From positions 1 through 40,830 of the forward strand of contig CAYPIE010000053.1 of the NCBI GenBank assembly GCA_964410665.1: 40,830 nt of DNA, read 5' to 3'. The notes beneath the pieces were generated by a model that saw only the letters and a list, made by a program, of their open reading frames with translations, did not search any database and had not been told where the DNA came from. This stretch comes from CAYPIE01 sp964410665 (GTDB lineage: Bacteria; Planctomycetota; Planctomycetia; Gemmatales; Gemmataceae). Position numbers and translations under genes: made by a program. Shown here in pieces: positions 8,260-17,364 of this stretch; position 1 is the first letter of the stretch, and every line of letters begins with the position of its first letter.

Positions 8260-9182
8260 GTCGGGCCGAGATCGAGGACACTTATGCTGAGGCGTTCCGC
8301 AGTCTGTACACCGAAATCCTGATCACCGCCCGCGACCGCAAGTGGCTCGATCATGCCATTGCAGCGGCCACGGGCAATGCTTCGAGCACCATCCTGTGCG
8401 ACTGCGAGGCGGGGCTGGATCGCTATGTCGGACCAGGTGGCGACACCTCGGTTGCCACCCCCGATGGTCGACCGGGGGCGATCCTGCAACTGCACGTGCC
8501 CCGCTTTCGTAAAGATCGGATCGAGGCCCTGGAACGCTCAGCTTTGGTGCGGGTTAGCCAGAACCTGCTGACCTGCCCGACGGTAACCAGCTTCAATGGC
8601 CTGCCCGATGCCGAGACCTTCTTCAAACTGGGTCGCAAGGTTTCTTTCTTTGGCGATGGTCATCAGTTCCGCGCTGAGCGTTGTGGCCGCAAGGGCTGGG
8701 TGATCCCGATTCTCGGGGGCGAGTTTTTCATCGAACGGCGTCTCGGCTATGCCGATGGGCTGATGGGCGGCAATCTGTGGTTCATGGGCGCGAGTCTGGA
8801 TGGGGCATTAGACGCAGCCGAACGGGCTGCCGCGGCAGTGCAACCGATTCCAGGAGTGAGTATGCCGTTCCCTGGAGGCATCGCCGCTAGTGGCTCCAAG
8901 GCGGGCAGCCGCTATTCGTTTAGCATCGCCAGTACCTATGAGGCGTTTTGCCCCAGCCTGCGGGACAAGCTCGGCGAGCAATCCCGCGTGCCCGAGGGAG
9001 TCCAGTCGATCATGGAAATCATCATCAACGGCCGCGACCTGGCGGCGATCGTGCAAGCAACCCAGGCGGCGATCCAGGCCGCCGCCGCAACCCCCGGCTT
9101 GCTCAAGATCTCGGCCGGGAACTATGGCGGTCGTTTAGGCAAAAGTTTTATCTATCTGGATCCGACCAAACAGCCCGCGTGA
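8256..9182 (+). CDS. ftr: Formylmethanofuran:tetrahydromethanopterin formyltransferase
   Basis: 308 aa, the family's usual length. Ftr (FhcD in bacteria) moves the formyl group between methanofuran and tetrahydromethanopterin, a step of H4MPT-linked C1 oxidation shared by methanogens, methylotrophs and planctomycetes. Seen here are CDCEAGLDRYVGPGGDTS..TPDGRPG near the N-terminus, an LTCPTVTSFNG segment, RRLGYADGLMGGNLWFMG, and the closing ISAGNYGGRLGKSFIYL, all characteristic of Ftr. The start is the ATG at 8256, overlapping the TGA of the cyclo-ligase gene, with GGGGGAGG upstream. No fhcA, fhcB or fhcC is nearby, so the rest of the formyltransferase/hydrolase complex must be elsewhere. Confidence 0.93.
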   Translation: MSRAEIEDTYAEAFRSLYTEILITARDRKWLDHAIAAATGNASSTILCDCEAGLDRYVGPGGDTSVATPDGRPGAILQLHVPRFRKDRIEALERSALVRVSQNLLTCPTVTSFNGLPDAETFFKLGRKVSFFGDGHQFRAERCGRKGWVIPILGGEFFIERRLGYADGLMGGNLWFMGASLDGALDAAERAAAAVQPIPGVSMPFPGGIAASGSKAGSRYSFSIASTYEAFCPSLRDKLGEQSRVPEGVQSIMEIIINGRDLAAIVQATQAAIQAAAATPGLLKISAGNYGGRLGKSFIYLDPTKQPA

Positions 9183-9331
9183 ACCTTTGTTCGGTTTATC
9201 GTGTCAAACTTTTGCGAGGATCTTCACGCCTCGGCCGACCCCCCACCGAGGCAGCCTATGCACCCTAATGTCCGCACGGTCGAGCAATCCTAGCAGTGGG
9301 AGGCGAAGCACAACCGGAGGAGGTCACGCCC

Positions 9332-9751
9332 GTGGTACGTTTGAATGAAAAGTGGGAAATCCCCGACAACGAGCTGGAGTGGCAATACGTTCGTTCCAGT
9401 GGTCCCGGGGGGCAGAACGTCAACAAGGTGGCTTCCAAGGTGCAGCTCCGCTGGCGTGTGGTCGACAATCGGTCGTTGCCACCAGAGGTGCGTGACCGCC
9501 TCAAGCAACGTGAGCGAAATCGCATTACCATCGAAGGTGACCTGGTCCTTTCTTCGCAGAAGACACGTGACCAGGAACGCAACCGCGAGGACTGTCTCGC
9601 CAAGCTGGCCGAAATGATCGAGTCCGCGGCTTACCGGCCCAAGACTCGTCGCGCCACGAAGCCGACTCGCGGCTCACAGGAGCGCCGGCTCAAGGCCAAG
9701 AAACAGCGTTCTGAACGCAAGTCCGGTCGTCGCTTCGGGGCCGATGACTGA
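9332..9751 (+). CDS. arfB: Peptidyl-tRNA hydrolase ArfB (ribosome rescue)
   Basis: 139 aa. ArfB enters ribosomes stalled without a codon in the A site and hydrolyses peptidyl-tRNA. The release-factor GGQ motif is seen in VRSSGPGGQNVNKVASKVQLRW near residue 27. The C-terminal tail is strongly basic (RRATKPTRGSQERRLKAKKQ...), as required to occupy the empty mRNA channel. Only the GGQ domain is present, with no codon-recognition domain. Start: the GTG at 9332 follows a strong GGAGGAGG by 8 nt. An upstream in-frame GTG (9296) is possible but has a weaker context. It is probably monocistronic, with recN starting 140 bp later. Confidence 0.93.
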   Translation: MVRLNEKWEIPDNELEWQYVRSSGPGGQNVNKVASKVQLRWRVVDNRSLPPEVRDRLKQRERNRITIEGDLVLSSQKTRDQERNREDCLAKLAEMIESAAYRPKTRRATKPTRGSQERRLKAKKQRSERKSGRRFGADD

Positions 9752-9891
9752 AGCGCATCGGGCTGGACCGAAGATCGCCCTAGCGCACGATTGCATTTCT
9801 TCTTCGGGCGAGAATCATCGGGTGGTCGAGTCTCCTGGCGATGGGCTGGCCCTCCCTTCTTTCTCGCTGCAGTGCGGCCTATGATGAAGGC

Positions 9892-11592
9892 ATGCTGCGT
9901 GAACTCACTGTTCAAAACCTCGCGCTGATCGAGGATGTACGCGTTGAGCTCCAGCCCGGTTTCTGCGCCTGGACGGGCGAAACCGGGGCCGGCAAGTCGT
10001 TGTTGCTCGGGGCCATGGGGCTACTCCTGGGCGAGCGCAGCTCGAGCGAGCTGATCCGCAGCGGGGCCGAAGAGCTACGTGTCAGCGGCTGCTTTGAGCT
10101 GATCCGTTCCGAGATCCGCCAGGCCATCGAAGCGGTCCTCAACGATCAACTTCCCGACAATCAAATCATCTTACGCCGGCGTCTCAACCGAAATGGACGG
10201 AGTGTGGCGCTGATCAACGAGGAGCCGGTATCCATCGCAACCCTGAAGCAGGTAGGTGAGGTTCTGGTTGATATTCATGGACAGCGCGAAAACCAGTCCT
10301 TGCTCCAACCGAGTCATCAACTGGAATTGCTCGATGCTTTTGGCAAGTTAAACGACCTGCGGGAACGCTACCTGCGGAAAGCCGAGGAGGTTCGGGCTCT
10401 CCGCCGTCGTCGTGGCGAACTGGCGGAGCAGCAGGCAGTGCGCGAACGCGAACGGAGTCTGTTGCAGTTTGAGCGTGAGGAACTGGACGGGGCCGAGCTT
10501 CGTCCCGGGGAGTTGCGAGAGCTGCAGCGCGAACGAGAATGCCTGCGGAACGCGGTTTCCGTACAAACGTTTACCGCCCAAGGCGCTGCCTTGCTCTATG
10601 ACGAAGAGAACTCAGTCGCCGAACAACTCGGAAGGCTGGTGCGCGAAGCAGAGAGCTGGGGCGAACTCGATCCGCGTCTTCGCGAGGTCGGCGAACGACT
10701 GAGCAACCTGGCGGCCGAGGCACAGGATTTAGCGGGGTTGTGCCGAGATCTGGGTGAGCGTTTTGAGTCCGACCCCATTCGGTTAGAAGAAGCGGAAAAA
10801 CGGATTTCCTTGCTTCGCCGACTTGAGGAGAAGTATCGCAAGTCATTGGATGAGCTGATGGAGTACCACGCGGGCATTGATGCGCGTATTCAGGAGCTTG
10901 AGCAGCAGGAGGAGGATCTCAAAGGACTCGATGTTGCCATTCAGCAGGCCTATCGAGAACTTGGCGCGATTGCCGAGGAACTGAGTAAGCAGCGCAAGAA
11001 GGTGGCTCGCAAGCTCGCCAAGGCCACACAAACGCATCTTAGCGACTTGGGCATGCCGCAAGCACGGCTCGATACCGGACTTGAGAGCGAACCGCTCGGC
11101 GAGGATCCTCTGGCCCAGGAGATCCCGAGTGCGGGGATTGATCGGCTGGAGTTGATGCTCGGAGCGAACGCTGGGGAACCGGCCCGGCCCTTACGCAAGG
11201 TTGCCTCAGGGGGTGAGTTAGCCCGGACTATGTTGGCACTCAAAACGGTGCTGGCAGGGCACGATCCGGTCGGTACCCTCGTTTTCGATGAGATTGATGC
11301 GAATGTCGGCGGGCGGTTGGGCGATGTGCTCGGCGAGAAGTTGGCGCGGTTGGGACGAACGCATCAGGTGATTTGTGTGACGCACCTTCCACAAGTGGCC
11401 GCCTATGCCCGTCATCAGTGGACCATTCGCAAGCAATCCCGTGGCAAACGAACGTCGACGGAGATCAATGTCCTAGCCAGTGAAGCAGAACGCATCGAGG
11501 AGTTAGCCAGTATGTTGCGCGGTGCTGCCCGGGGCGAGACGACGCGTCAAGAAGCGACCGCTATGCTCGAGGCGGCACGGCAACAGTGGTAG
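9892..11592 (+). CDS. recN: DNA repair protein RecN
   Basis: 566 aa, standard size. RecN is an SMC-like ATPase acting at double-strand breaks on the nucleoid. Residues 1-40 hold the start MLRELTVQNLALIEDVRVEL and Walker A GETGAGKS (29-36). The middle (about 150-370) is a long coiled coil rich in R, E and L. The C-terminal part has the ABC signature region KVASGGELART, Walker B TLVFDEIDANVGG and the switch VTHLPQVAA. The ATG at 9892 (GAAGG just upstream) fits homologues; an ATG 51 nt upstream would add unrelated sequence. The gene ends only 8 bp from the convergent ParA-WD40 gene. Confidence 0.96.
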   Translation: MLRELTVQNLALIEDVRVELQPGFCAWTGETGAGKSLLLGAMGLLLGERSSSELIRSGAEELRVSGCFELIRSEIRQAIEAVLNDQLPDNQIILRRRLNRNGRSVALINEEPVSIATLKQVGEVLVDIHGQRENQSLLQPSHQLELLDAFGKLNDLRERYLRKAEEVRALRRRRGELAEQQAVRERERSLLQFEREELDGAELRPGELRELQRERECLRNAVSVQTFTAQGAALLYDEENSVAEQLGRLVREAESWGELDPRLREVGERLSNLAAEAQDLAGLCRDLGERFESDPIRLEEAEKRISLLRRLEEKYRKSLDELMEYHAGIDARIQELEQQEEDLKGLDVAIQQAYRELGAIAEELSKQRKKVARKLAKATQTHLSDLGMPQARLDTGLESEPLGEDPLAQEIPSAGIDRLELMLGANAGEPARPLRKVASGGELARTMLALKTVLAGHDPVGTLVFDEIDANVGGRLGDVLGEKLARLGRTHQVICVTHLPQVAAYARHQWTIRKQSRGKRTSTEINVLASEAERIEELASMLRGAARGETTRQEATAMLEAARQQW

Positions 11593-11600
11593 TGGCCGGG

Positions 11601-14600
11601 TCAGAGTGAACGCAGCATTCGCTCGCCAGCGAGCATTTCCGAGCCAAGGGCGGTCACCGGCAGGGGTGCAAAGGCCACAGCGTGCACCTTGGCCATCGGC
11701 GCTTTCAGTGTGCCACGTTCTTTGGCCAAATGGCCATCCCACAAGCGAACAGTGCCATCCCAACTGGCGGTGGCCAGCGTACGGTGGTCACTGGCTACCG
11801 CCAGTGAGCGAACCGACTCGCGGTGGCCGCGGAGGGTCGCCTTTTCGGTACCGTGGACCAAATCCCAGAATTTGATCGTCATGTCCCAACTGGCGGTCAC
11901 CAGCTCTGAGCCATCGCCGAGATAAGCGATCGAACTGACCGCAAAGGTGTGGCCAGTGACGGAGAGCAGCAAATGCCCGTTGGCAGTATCCCAAAGCTTG
12001 GCGGACTTGTCCCAGCCTCCGGAGACCAGGGTTAGGCCGTTGGGCGCGAATTGGACGGTCGTGACCATTTTCTCATGACCACGAAGCGTATGAATATCTT
12101 TACCAGTATGGATATTCCAGATTTTAACGGTTTTATCCCAACTGGCGGAGGCTAAGGTCTTCCCGTCGGGAGAAAAGGCCACTGCAGTAACCGCCCCCTT
12201 GTGCCCTTTGAGCAGTCCCCGTTCTTCTCCCGTCACAAGATCCCAGAGACGAATGGTTTGGTCCCAACTAGCCGACGCCAAGGTTTGCCCATCGGCGGTG
12301 ACCGCGACGGCGGTTATTTCGCCATGATGGCCTGTGAGCGATTGAACCGATTCGCCGGTCCGAACATCCCACAATCGCAAGGTTTGATCGCTGGATCCGG
12401 TGACCAAACGGTGTCCATCGCTGATGAAGGCCACGGCGTTCACATCGCCTTGGTGGCCTTGGAGCTGCAGGTATTCGGTCGCAGTGAGCAGATCCCAGAG
12501 GATCACCATCCCTTGTTCACCGACACCGGCGATTAGAATCGAATCAGCATCCGACTTGGGGCGGGGTCGATGGGAATTGAGGGTTTTGTCCGAGCCAGGA
12601 TCGACCGGATGGTTGCCATTCCGGTTGGGATCGAGCAGCCCGGATCCTTCCGGATTGTACGTGGTGTCGATGGCGCTACTGGAATCGCGCAGTCGCTCGG
12701 TCGCAGGTGCAGCGTCCTCGATCGCAAGTTGCTCCTCGCCAAGGGGGATCGATTCGGTATCTTCGGCCCCGTCCTCAGGGTACGAAGGGGGGGGCGGGGT
12801 GATCGGGGGTGTTGCGTTTGCCGGTTCGGTAGGCTGACTCGAGAGGGTGTCAGGGAATAGTGATTCCGGATCCGATTGTGGAGCGGCTTGGGAGACAGGC
12901 TTGGCTTGTAGATTGGTAAGATCGAGGTCGCTGTCTTCGTCCGGATCCACAGCGTCGATGGTGTCCGCGAAGGGAAGCGTTTCCTCATCGGTTGCTGAGG
13001 GGGTGGTTGGCGGGGCGTCCGCGGTCTCGCTCCTTTCTGGGAGGTCCGCGTCCGAGTCCAACGAAGCATCTCGCATTGGAGCGGGACTGGGGTGGGAAGG
13101 AGCCGCGACAGGAAGCAACGACGAGGCTTGGATATCGACAAAGCTACCTTGTGCGACGAGACATTCGACTTCCTCGCCGGTGTAAGGATCCCAGAGCCGA
13201 ACCGAGCCATCCAAGCTCGCCGAAAGCAGGAATTGGCCATCCTGTGTGAAGGCCACCCCAGTCACTTCGGCCTGGTGTCCCAGCAGGCGGAAGCGTAGCT
13301 GTCCGGTGATGGCATGCCAAATCGCTACTTCGTGATCCCAGCCCGCACTGGCTAAAAGAGAGTTTTGTTCGGCAAAATGGATGGCAGTAACCATGCGGCG
13401 GTGCGCAGCAATGGTGAACCATTCCTCTTGAGCCACCACATCCCAGACCCGGACCTGCCCATCACCCGAGGCGACCGCTAGACTGTCACCATCGGGCGAG
13501 AAGGCGAGGGCGTTCACTTCCCGGGCTTGCGGATCCAGTCGTGCTAGTTCGCTGACAACGGTCACATTCCACAGCCGTACATCGCCATCCTCGCTGCCCG
13601 AGGCGATTAACGTGCTGTCGGGTGCAAACGCGATGGCCGAGATCGCATCCTTGTGACCGGTCAGTGTCGGGCCTTCCTCGCCATTGGCCAAATCCCAAAG
13701 CTTGATCGTTTGATCCCAGCTGCCCGAGGCAAGCCACTGCCCATCGGGCGAGAAAGCCAGGGTGGTGACCCCGCCCAGGTGACCCGTAAGGGAAAGCCAT
13801 TCCTGTCCGGTTTGCGTCTCCCAAAAGCGAATACTGCGATCGGCACCACCGGTGACCAGCATTTGGTTATCGGGGGAAAAGATGGCCGCACGGACTTCAC
13901 CCTGATGGCCCAGGAGTCGGAAGCGGACTTGTCGACTAGGCAAATCCCAAAGCAATACCGAGGAGTCTGCGCGGGAAGTTGCCAGCATTGAGCCATCCGG
14001 GGACAGCGCCAGACCGGTAAAGCCGAGTTGGGGTTGCTCGGGTAGTTCTGGCTGATCTGGGGAAGTGCCGGAAGGGGTGGATTGCGTTCTTCTCGGTGGT
14101 TCGATCTGTGTTGAAGACGGTTCAGGCTGGACCGGTGGGGTGTCTGCCGTTGGCGAAGGTGTGGTGGTTTGTGAGCCTACTTCGGGGAGTTCGCTGGGCT
14201 CGACTGGCTCTTCGACACTGTCCCAGTCGATCTCGGCCAGGGAACCCGAGGACATGGCGGTCATGTCGTCATCGACGGGAGGCTCCGAAGCAAGGATCGC
14301 ATCTTCTGGATCGACCAATGGGGGTGATTCCGGTTTTGCAGCGGGCTCGGGCGCAGCCGCGGCAACATCTCCGGCTGGCATGGTGTCACGGGGTGTGCTG
14401 GATACCGGTGGTTCGACCGACGGAGGGGGTGAGGAGGGACTGGGCAGTTTGGTCGGTACATCAGGGAGTGCAGACTCGCTGGGTGTTGTTGACGCATCTG
14501 GTTGCACGGCGCTTGGTTCGGGGCCGGTCTGGATCAAGAAGCCACCGACCTGTTCGCCATCAGTCGTCCAGATTCGGGCGGTACGATCGAGACTACTCGA

Positions 14601-16649
14601 GGCGAGGTGTCGACCATCCGGGGCAAAGGCCACCGAGGTGACAACGCCGGTGTGTCCGATGAGAGAGGCATGGAGTTCGCCCGATTGCATATCCCAGAGC
14701 TTGATGGTGCGATCCCAGGAGGCAGAAGCCAGCAAGCGGCCATCGGGGGAAAAGGACAAAGCCGTGACTTCGCCATTGTGCCCGCGAAGGGTACACCACT
14801 CTTGGAGTTGCTCGACGTCCCAGACCTTGATGGTATGATCGAGGCTGCCCGAAGCGAGCAAGGGGCGGTTCGCGGTGAAGGCAACGGAGGTCACATCGCC
14901 GGTATGGCCTCGGAAGGTATGCAAACACTCGCCGGTGGCTCGATTCCACACCCGAACGGTCTTGTCCCAACTGCCCGAGGCAATGAGCGTACCATCCTGG
15001 GACACACTGGCCGAGGTCACCATCCGCTGGTGACCGCTGAGGATCAGGATTTCTTCGCCGGTTTCAACGTTCCAAAGACGCACGGTCTTGTCCCAGCCGG
15101 TAGAGACGATGAGGTCGTGCACTGGGCCATAGGTGACCGAGGTGACCACTCCGGTATGGCCCCGCAGCACCCGAGCCGTACCGCCGGTTTCGCTGTTCCA
15201 CAGCCGGAGGGTTTTGTCCCAACTGGCGGTCGCCAGCAAGGCACCCTGTCGAGCGAAGGTGACCGAGCTGATCACTCCGCCATGACCTTTCAGGGTGAGG
15301 CGTTCAACGCCAGAAGCGAGATCCCAAAGTTTGACGGTTTTGTCCCAACTGGCGGTGGCAAGGGTTTTCCCATCTGGGGTAAACGCGACAGAAGTGACAT
15401 CCCCAGTATGGCCTCGCAAGGTATCCTGCGGGGTGCCCAGGGAGGTGTTCCAGGTACGGACCGAGCGATCCCAACTACCGCTGGCAAGTACCCCTTGTGC
15501 CGATGGGTCAGTCGTTTGTTCTGGCGGGGGTAAGTTCGGGGTAGGCTCAGCGAGGGAACGACCATCCTCCTGATCGTCCCCACCCTGTGGTTTCCCATCT
15601 ACCGACGTGGCAGGTGCCAAAAGCTGTGCTTCGGATAGGGCGGAACGATCGGAGTTGTCGAGCTGAAGATTGTTCTGCTCGACGGACTCCTGACTGCGAT
15701 CTTCGTCACGGGGCGCTTCGTCATTGTTCTGCTCGACCGACTCCTGGCTGGGCGCTTGGTCACTGTGCTCATGGCGAACGTTCGTGGAGGACGCAACGGG
15801 TGCTTCTTGGTCGGCAGTGGAATCATCGGGAGTACCCGACCAGCTTTTGGCAGCACCCCGTCCCGGGGCAGGGTCAGCTGCCAAGACGTTCTCGAAAATA
15901 TTGATCGTCTCTTCCAGGGCATCAATCAGTCCGAGGCTTTGGGCCAGGGCAAAGTACTGCTGGGAGGCCGGGCTGTCCGGATTGGCGATCACGACTGGTT
16001 GGCCAGCGAGCAGGGCTTTGCCGACTTCAAGGTCATAGGGGATGGCCTGCGGAAGGATGAAATGCCCGAAGCAGCGCCGCAACTCGCTTTCCCAAGCCCC
16101 GCCCAAAGGTTCGCCCGGGGGTAGAGTGACCAAAATGCCGCGTAGTTTGACGGGGCTGCCTTTGATTTGTGTGGTCTTGAGCAGTTGCAGGAAGGTTGGC
16201 AGGGTACGAAAGGCCATCGGTTCGGCTCGGATGACCAGCATCAGATCATCGTTGACGGCCAGTAGGTGGCGAACCTGAGTACCCGAAGCCATGGGCGGAG
16301 AGTCAAACATGGCCCATTCATAGCGATCGGCAAATGCGGGCTGATTGAGCAACTCCAGGAAGGTATCGAGGTTATTCCCGTCGACGAGTCGATGATCCCG
16401 GTAAGGAGTGAGGATATCGAGATTGGGACTGACTTGGGACCAGCAAGGAATCGAGGAGGGAAAGCCGGGAATGGGCAGTGATTGAGTATGATCGAAATGG
16501 AGATCGAGTGCGGCAGCAATGCTATTGAGCGGATCGGTATCGATCAACAACACACGCTGATTGGTGCGTGCGGTGACGGTGGCGAGATTGATGGCCGTGG
16601 TGGTCTTGCCGACGCCCCCTTTCTGGCTGGCGACCAGTAGTTTTCGCAC
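11601..16649 (-). CDS. ParA-type ATPase fused to three WD40 propellers
   Basis: 1682 aa. Residues 1-250 are a ParA/MinD ATPase: deviant Walker A SQKGGVGKTTTAINLA (8-23), VLLIDTDPLNS (switch I), and Walker B-like WAMFDSPPMASG near 113. Then come a disordered P/S/E-rich linker (250-385), WD40 block 1 (386-705), a linker (705-875), block 2 (875-1163), an acidic linker (1163-1370) and block 3 (1370-1682). I count 8, 7 and 7 W-[DN]-type strands, 22 in all, enough for three propellers. Many repeats share the words GHxGxVTSVAF and LASASWDKTVKLW, suggesting recent internal duplication. ParA proteins dimerise with ATP on DNA or membrane to place cargo; the propellers would be protein-docking platforms. 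Start: GTG with GAGGAG 6 nt upstream. It lies 62 nt after a second ParA gene, likely the same operon. No family member with this architecture is known to me. Confidence 0.93.
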   Translation of the reverse strand: MRKLLVASQKGGVGKTTTAINLATVTARTNQRVLLIDTDPLNSIAAALDLHFDHTQSLPIPGFPSSIPCWSQVSPNLDILTPYRDHRLVDGNNLDTFLELLNQPAFADRYEWAMFDSPPMASGTQVRHLLAVNDDLMLVIRAEPMAFRTLPTFLQLLKTTQIKGSPVKLRGILVTLPPGEPLGGAWESELRRCFGHFILPQAIPYDLEVGKALLAGQPVVIANPDSPASQQYFALAQSLGLIDALEETINIFENVLAADPAPGRGAAKSWSGTPDDSTADQEAPVASSTNVRHEHSDQAPSQESVEQNNDEAPRDEDRSQESVEQNNLQLDNSDRSALSEAQLLAPATSVDGKPQGGDDQEDGRSLAEPTPNLPPPEQTTDPSAQGVLASGSWDRSVRTWNTSLGTPQDTLRGHTGDVTSVAFTPDGKTLATASWDKTVKLWDLASGVERLTLKGHGGVISSVTFARQGALLATASWDKTLRLWNSETGGTARVLRGHTGVVTSVTYGPVHDLIVSTGWDKTVRLWNVETGEEILILSGHQRMVTSASVSQDGTLIASGSWDKTVRVWNRATGECLHTFRGHTGDVTSVAFTANRPLLASGSLDHTIKVWDVEQLQEWCTLRGHNGEVTALSFSPDGRLLASASWDRTIKLWDMQSGELHASLIGHTGVVTSVAFAPDGRHLASSSLDRTARIWTTDGEQVGGFLIQTGPEPSAVQPDASTTPSESALPDVPTKLPSPSSPPPSVEPPVSSTPRDTMPAGDVAAAAPEPAAKPESPPLVDPEDAILASEPPVDDDMTAMSSGSLAEIDWDSVEEPVEPSELPEVGSQTTTPSPTADTPPVQPEPSSTQIEPPRRTQSTPSGTSPDQPELPEQPQLGFTGLALSPDGSMLATSRADSSVLLWDLPSRQVRFRLLGHQGEVRAAIFSPDNQMLVTGGADRSIRFWETQTGQEWLSLTGHLGGVTTLAFSPDGQWLASGSWDQTIKLWDLANGEEGPTLTGHKDAISAIAFAPDSTLIASGSEDGDVRLWNVTVVSELARLDPQAREVNALAFSPDGDSLAVASGDGQVRVWDVVAQEEWFTIAAHRRMVTAIHFAEQNSLLASAGWDHEVAIWHAITGQLRFRLLGHQAEVTGVAFTQDGQFLLSASLDGSVRLWDPYTGEEVECLVAQGSFVDIQASSLLPVAAPSHPSPAPMRDASLDSDADLPERSETADAPPTTPSATDEETLPFADTIDAVDPDEDSDLDLTNLQAKPVSQAAPQSDPESLFPDTLSSQPTEPANATPPITPPPPSYPEDGAEDTESIPLGEEQLAIEDAAPATERLRDSSSAIDTTYNPEGSGLLDPNRNGNHPVDPGSDKTLNSHRPRPKSDADSILIAGVGEQGMVILWDLLTATEYLQLQGHQGDVNAVAFISDGHRLVTGSSDQTLRLWDVRTGESVQSLTGHHGEITAVAVTADGQTLASASWDQTIRLWDLVTGEERGLLKGHKGAVTAVAFSPDGKTLASASWDKTVKIWNIHTGKDIHTLRGHEKMVTTVQFAPNGLTLVSGGWDKSAKLWDTANGHLLLSVTGHTFAVSSIAYLGDGSELVTASWDMTIKFWDLVHGTEKATLRGHRESVRSLAVASDHRTLATASWDGTVRLWDGHLAKERGTLKAPMAKVHAVAFAPLPVTALGSEMLAGERMLRSL

Positions 16650-16711
16650 AGGGATCTCCTCTTGGGTCAGTCGCGGCTCTCGCCGATTGCCGAGTCGCGG
16701 ATGGTAGCCGG

Positions 16712-17359
16712 TTAGACGCGAACACTGGTTCGAATCCAGTTTTCAAGTCCCCTGGCCACCGTGGCGAAAGCATCCGCGGCAGGGCCGGCGGGAAGTTCGC
16801 TGCCAGGAGACATCGGCCATTCGCGAATCTCAGGTTGAAAGGGAATCGGGGGTTCCAGTAGCAGCTCGCCATGGCGTTGGCGTAGTTGCTGCACCATCGC
16901 TTCCTGCAACGCATCCTGATTATCGTAAATTCCGAGCAAAATGCCAAGTAGATCCAATTGAGGGTTGTGTTCTCGGGCGTGACGTATCACATTGGCCGCC
17001 GCTGGGATTGTCCGCAGCGACAACGGATCGGCCAGGCAGGTCAGTACCACTCCATTCGCGGTGTGCAGGATCTGTTGGGCTTCGGCTTCCAACAACGATG
17101 GCGCATCGACAATGATCAGATCGACTGTTTCTTGGCCAAACGATTCAGGCACGCCGCGGCGGTGCCGTACATTCGACCATGCGCAATCGCCTGTCTCATC
17201 CAGGGCCACCAACGAGGAGGCATGAATCGGATCCGCATCCACCAGTAACACCGATAATCCGGCTTGGCCCCACGACCAGGCGAGGCCCAGGGCGGCAGTG
17301 GTTCGCCCGGTACCCCCTTTGTGACTGCAAATGACCAGCGTGTATGGCGAATCAGTCAC
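16712..17359 (-). CDS. ParA/MinD-family ATPase with K-to-R P-loop
   Basis: 215 aa. A single ParA/MinD domain: CSHKGGTGRTTAALGLAWSW (P-loop near residues 10-19), VLLVDADPIHASS and Walker B DLIIVDAPSLLEAEAQ near 90. The signature lysine (KGG) is kept, but the P-loop lysine is Arg (GTGRTT rather than GTGKTT). Such a change is seen in some MinD-like branches and may weaken hydrolysis. Start: the GTG at 17359 has GGGAG 8 nt upstream; an ATG at 17374 has no ribosome-binding site and would overlap the previous gene by 10 bp. It sits directly between a Trp-motif protein gene and the ParA-WD40 gene. This order (small disordered partner, ParA, ParA-fusion) resembles positioning modules. Confidence 0.9.
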   Translation of the reverse strand: MTDSPYTLVICSHKGGTGRTTAALGLAWSWGQAGLSVLLVDADPIHASSLVALDETGDCAWSNVRHRRGVPESFGQETVDLIIVDAPSLLEAEAQQILHTANGVVLTCLADPLSLRTIPAAANVIRHAREHNPQLDLLGILLGIYDNQDALQEAMVQQLRQRHGELLLEPPIPFQPEIREWPMSPGSELPAGPAADAFATVARGLENWIRTSVRV

Positions 17360-17364
17360 CCTAT

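Noticed and set aside
11640..15500. Periodic DNA repeats of about 126 bp, at first sight array-like
   Set aside because: They encode 42-residue WD40 units in one open frame. There are no constant repeats with unique spacers as in a CRISPR array.
14065..15533. Two plus-strand ORFs (257 and 343 codons) inside the ParA-WD40 gene
   Set aside because: They are antisense to WD40 repeats, and their own repeats mirror the WD40 period. No ribosome-binding site.
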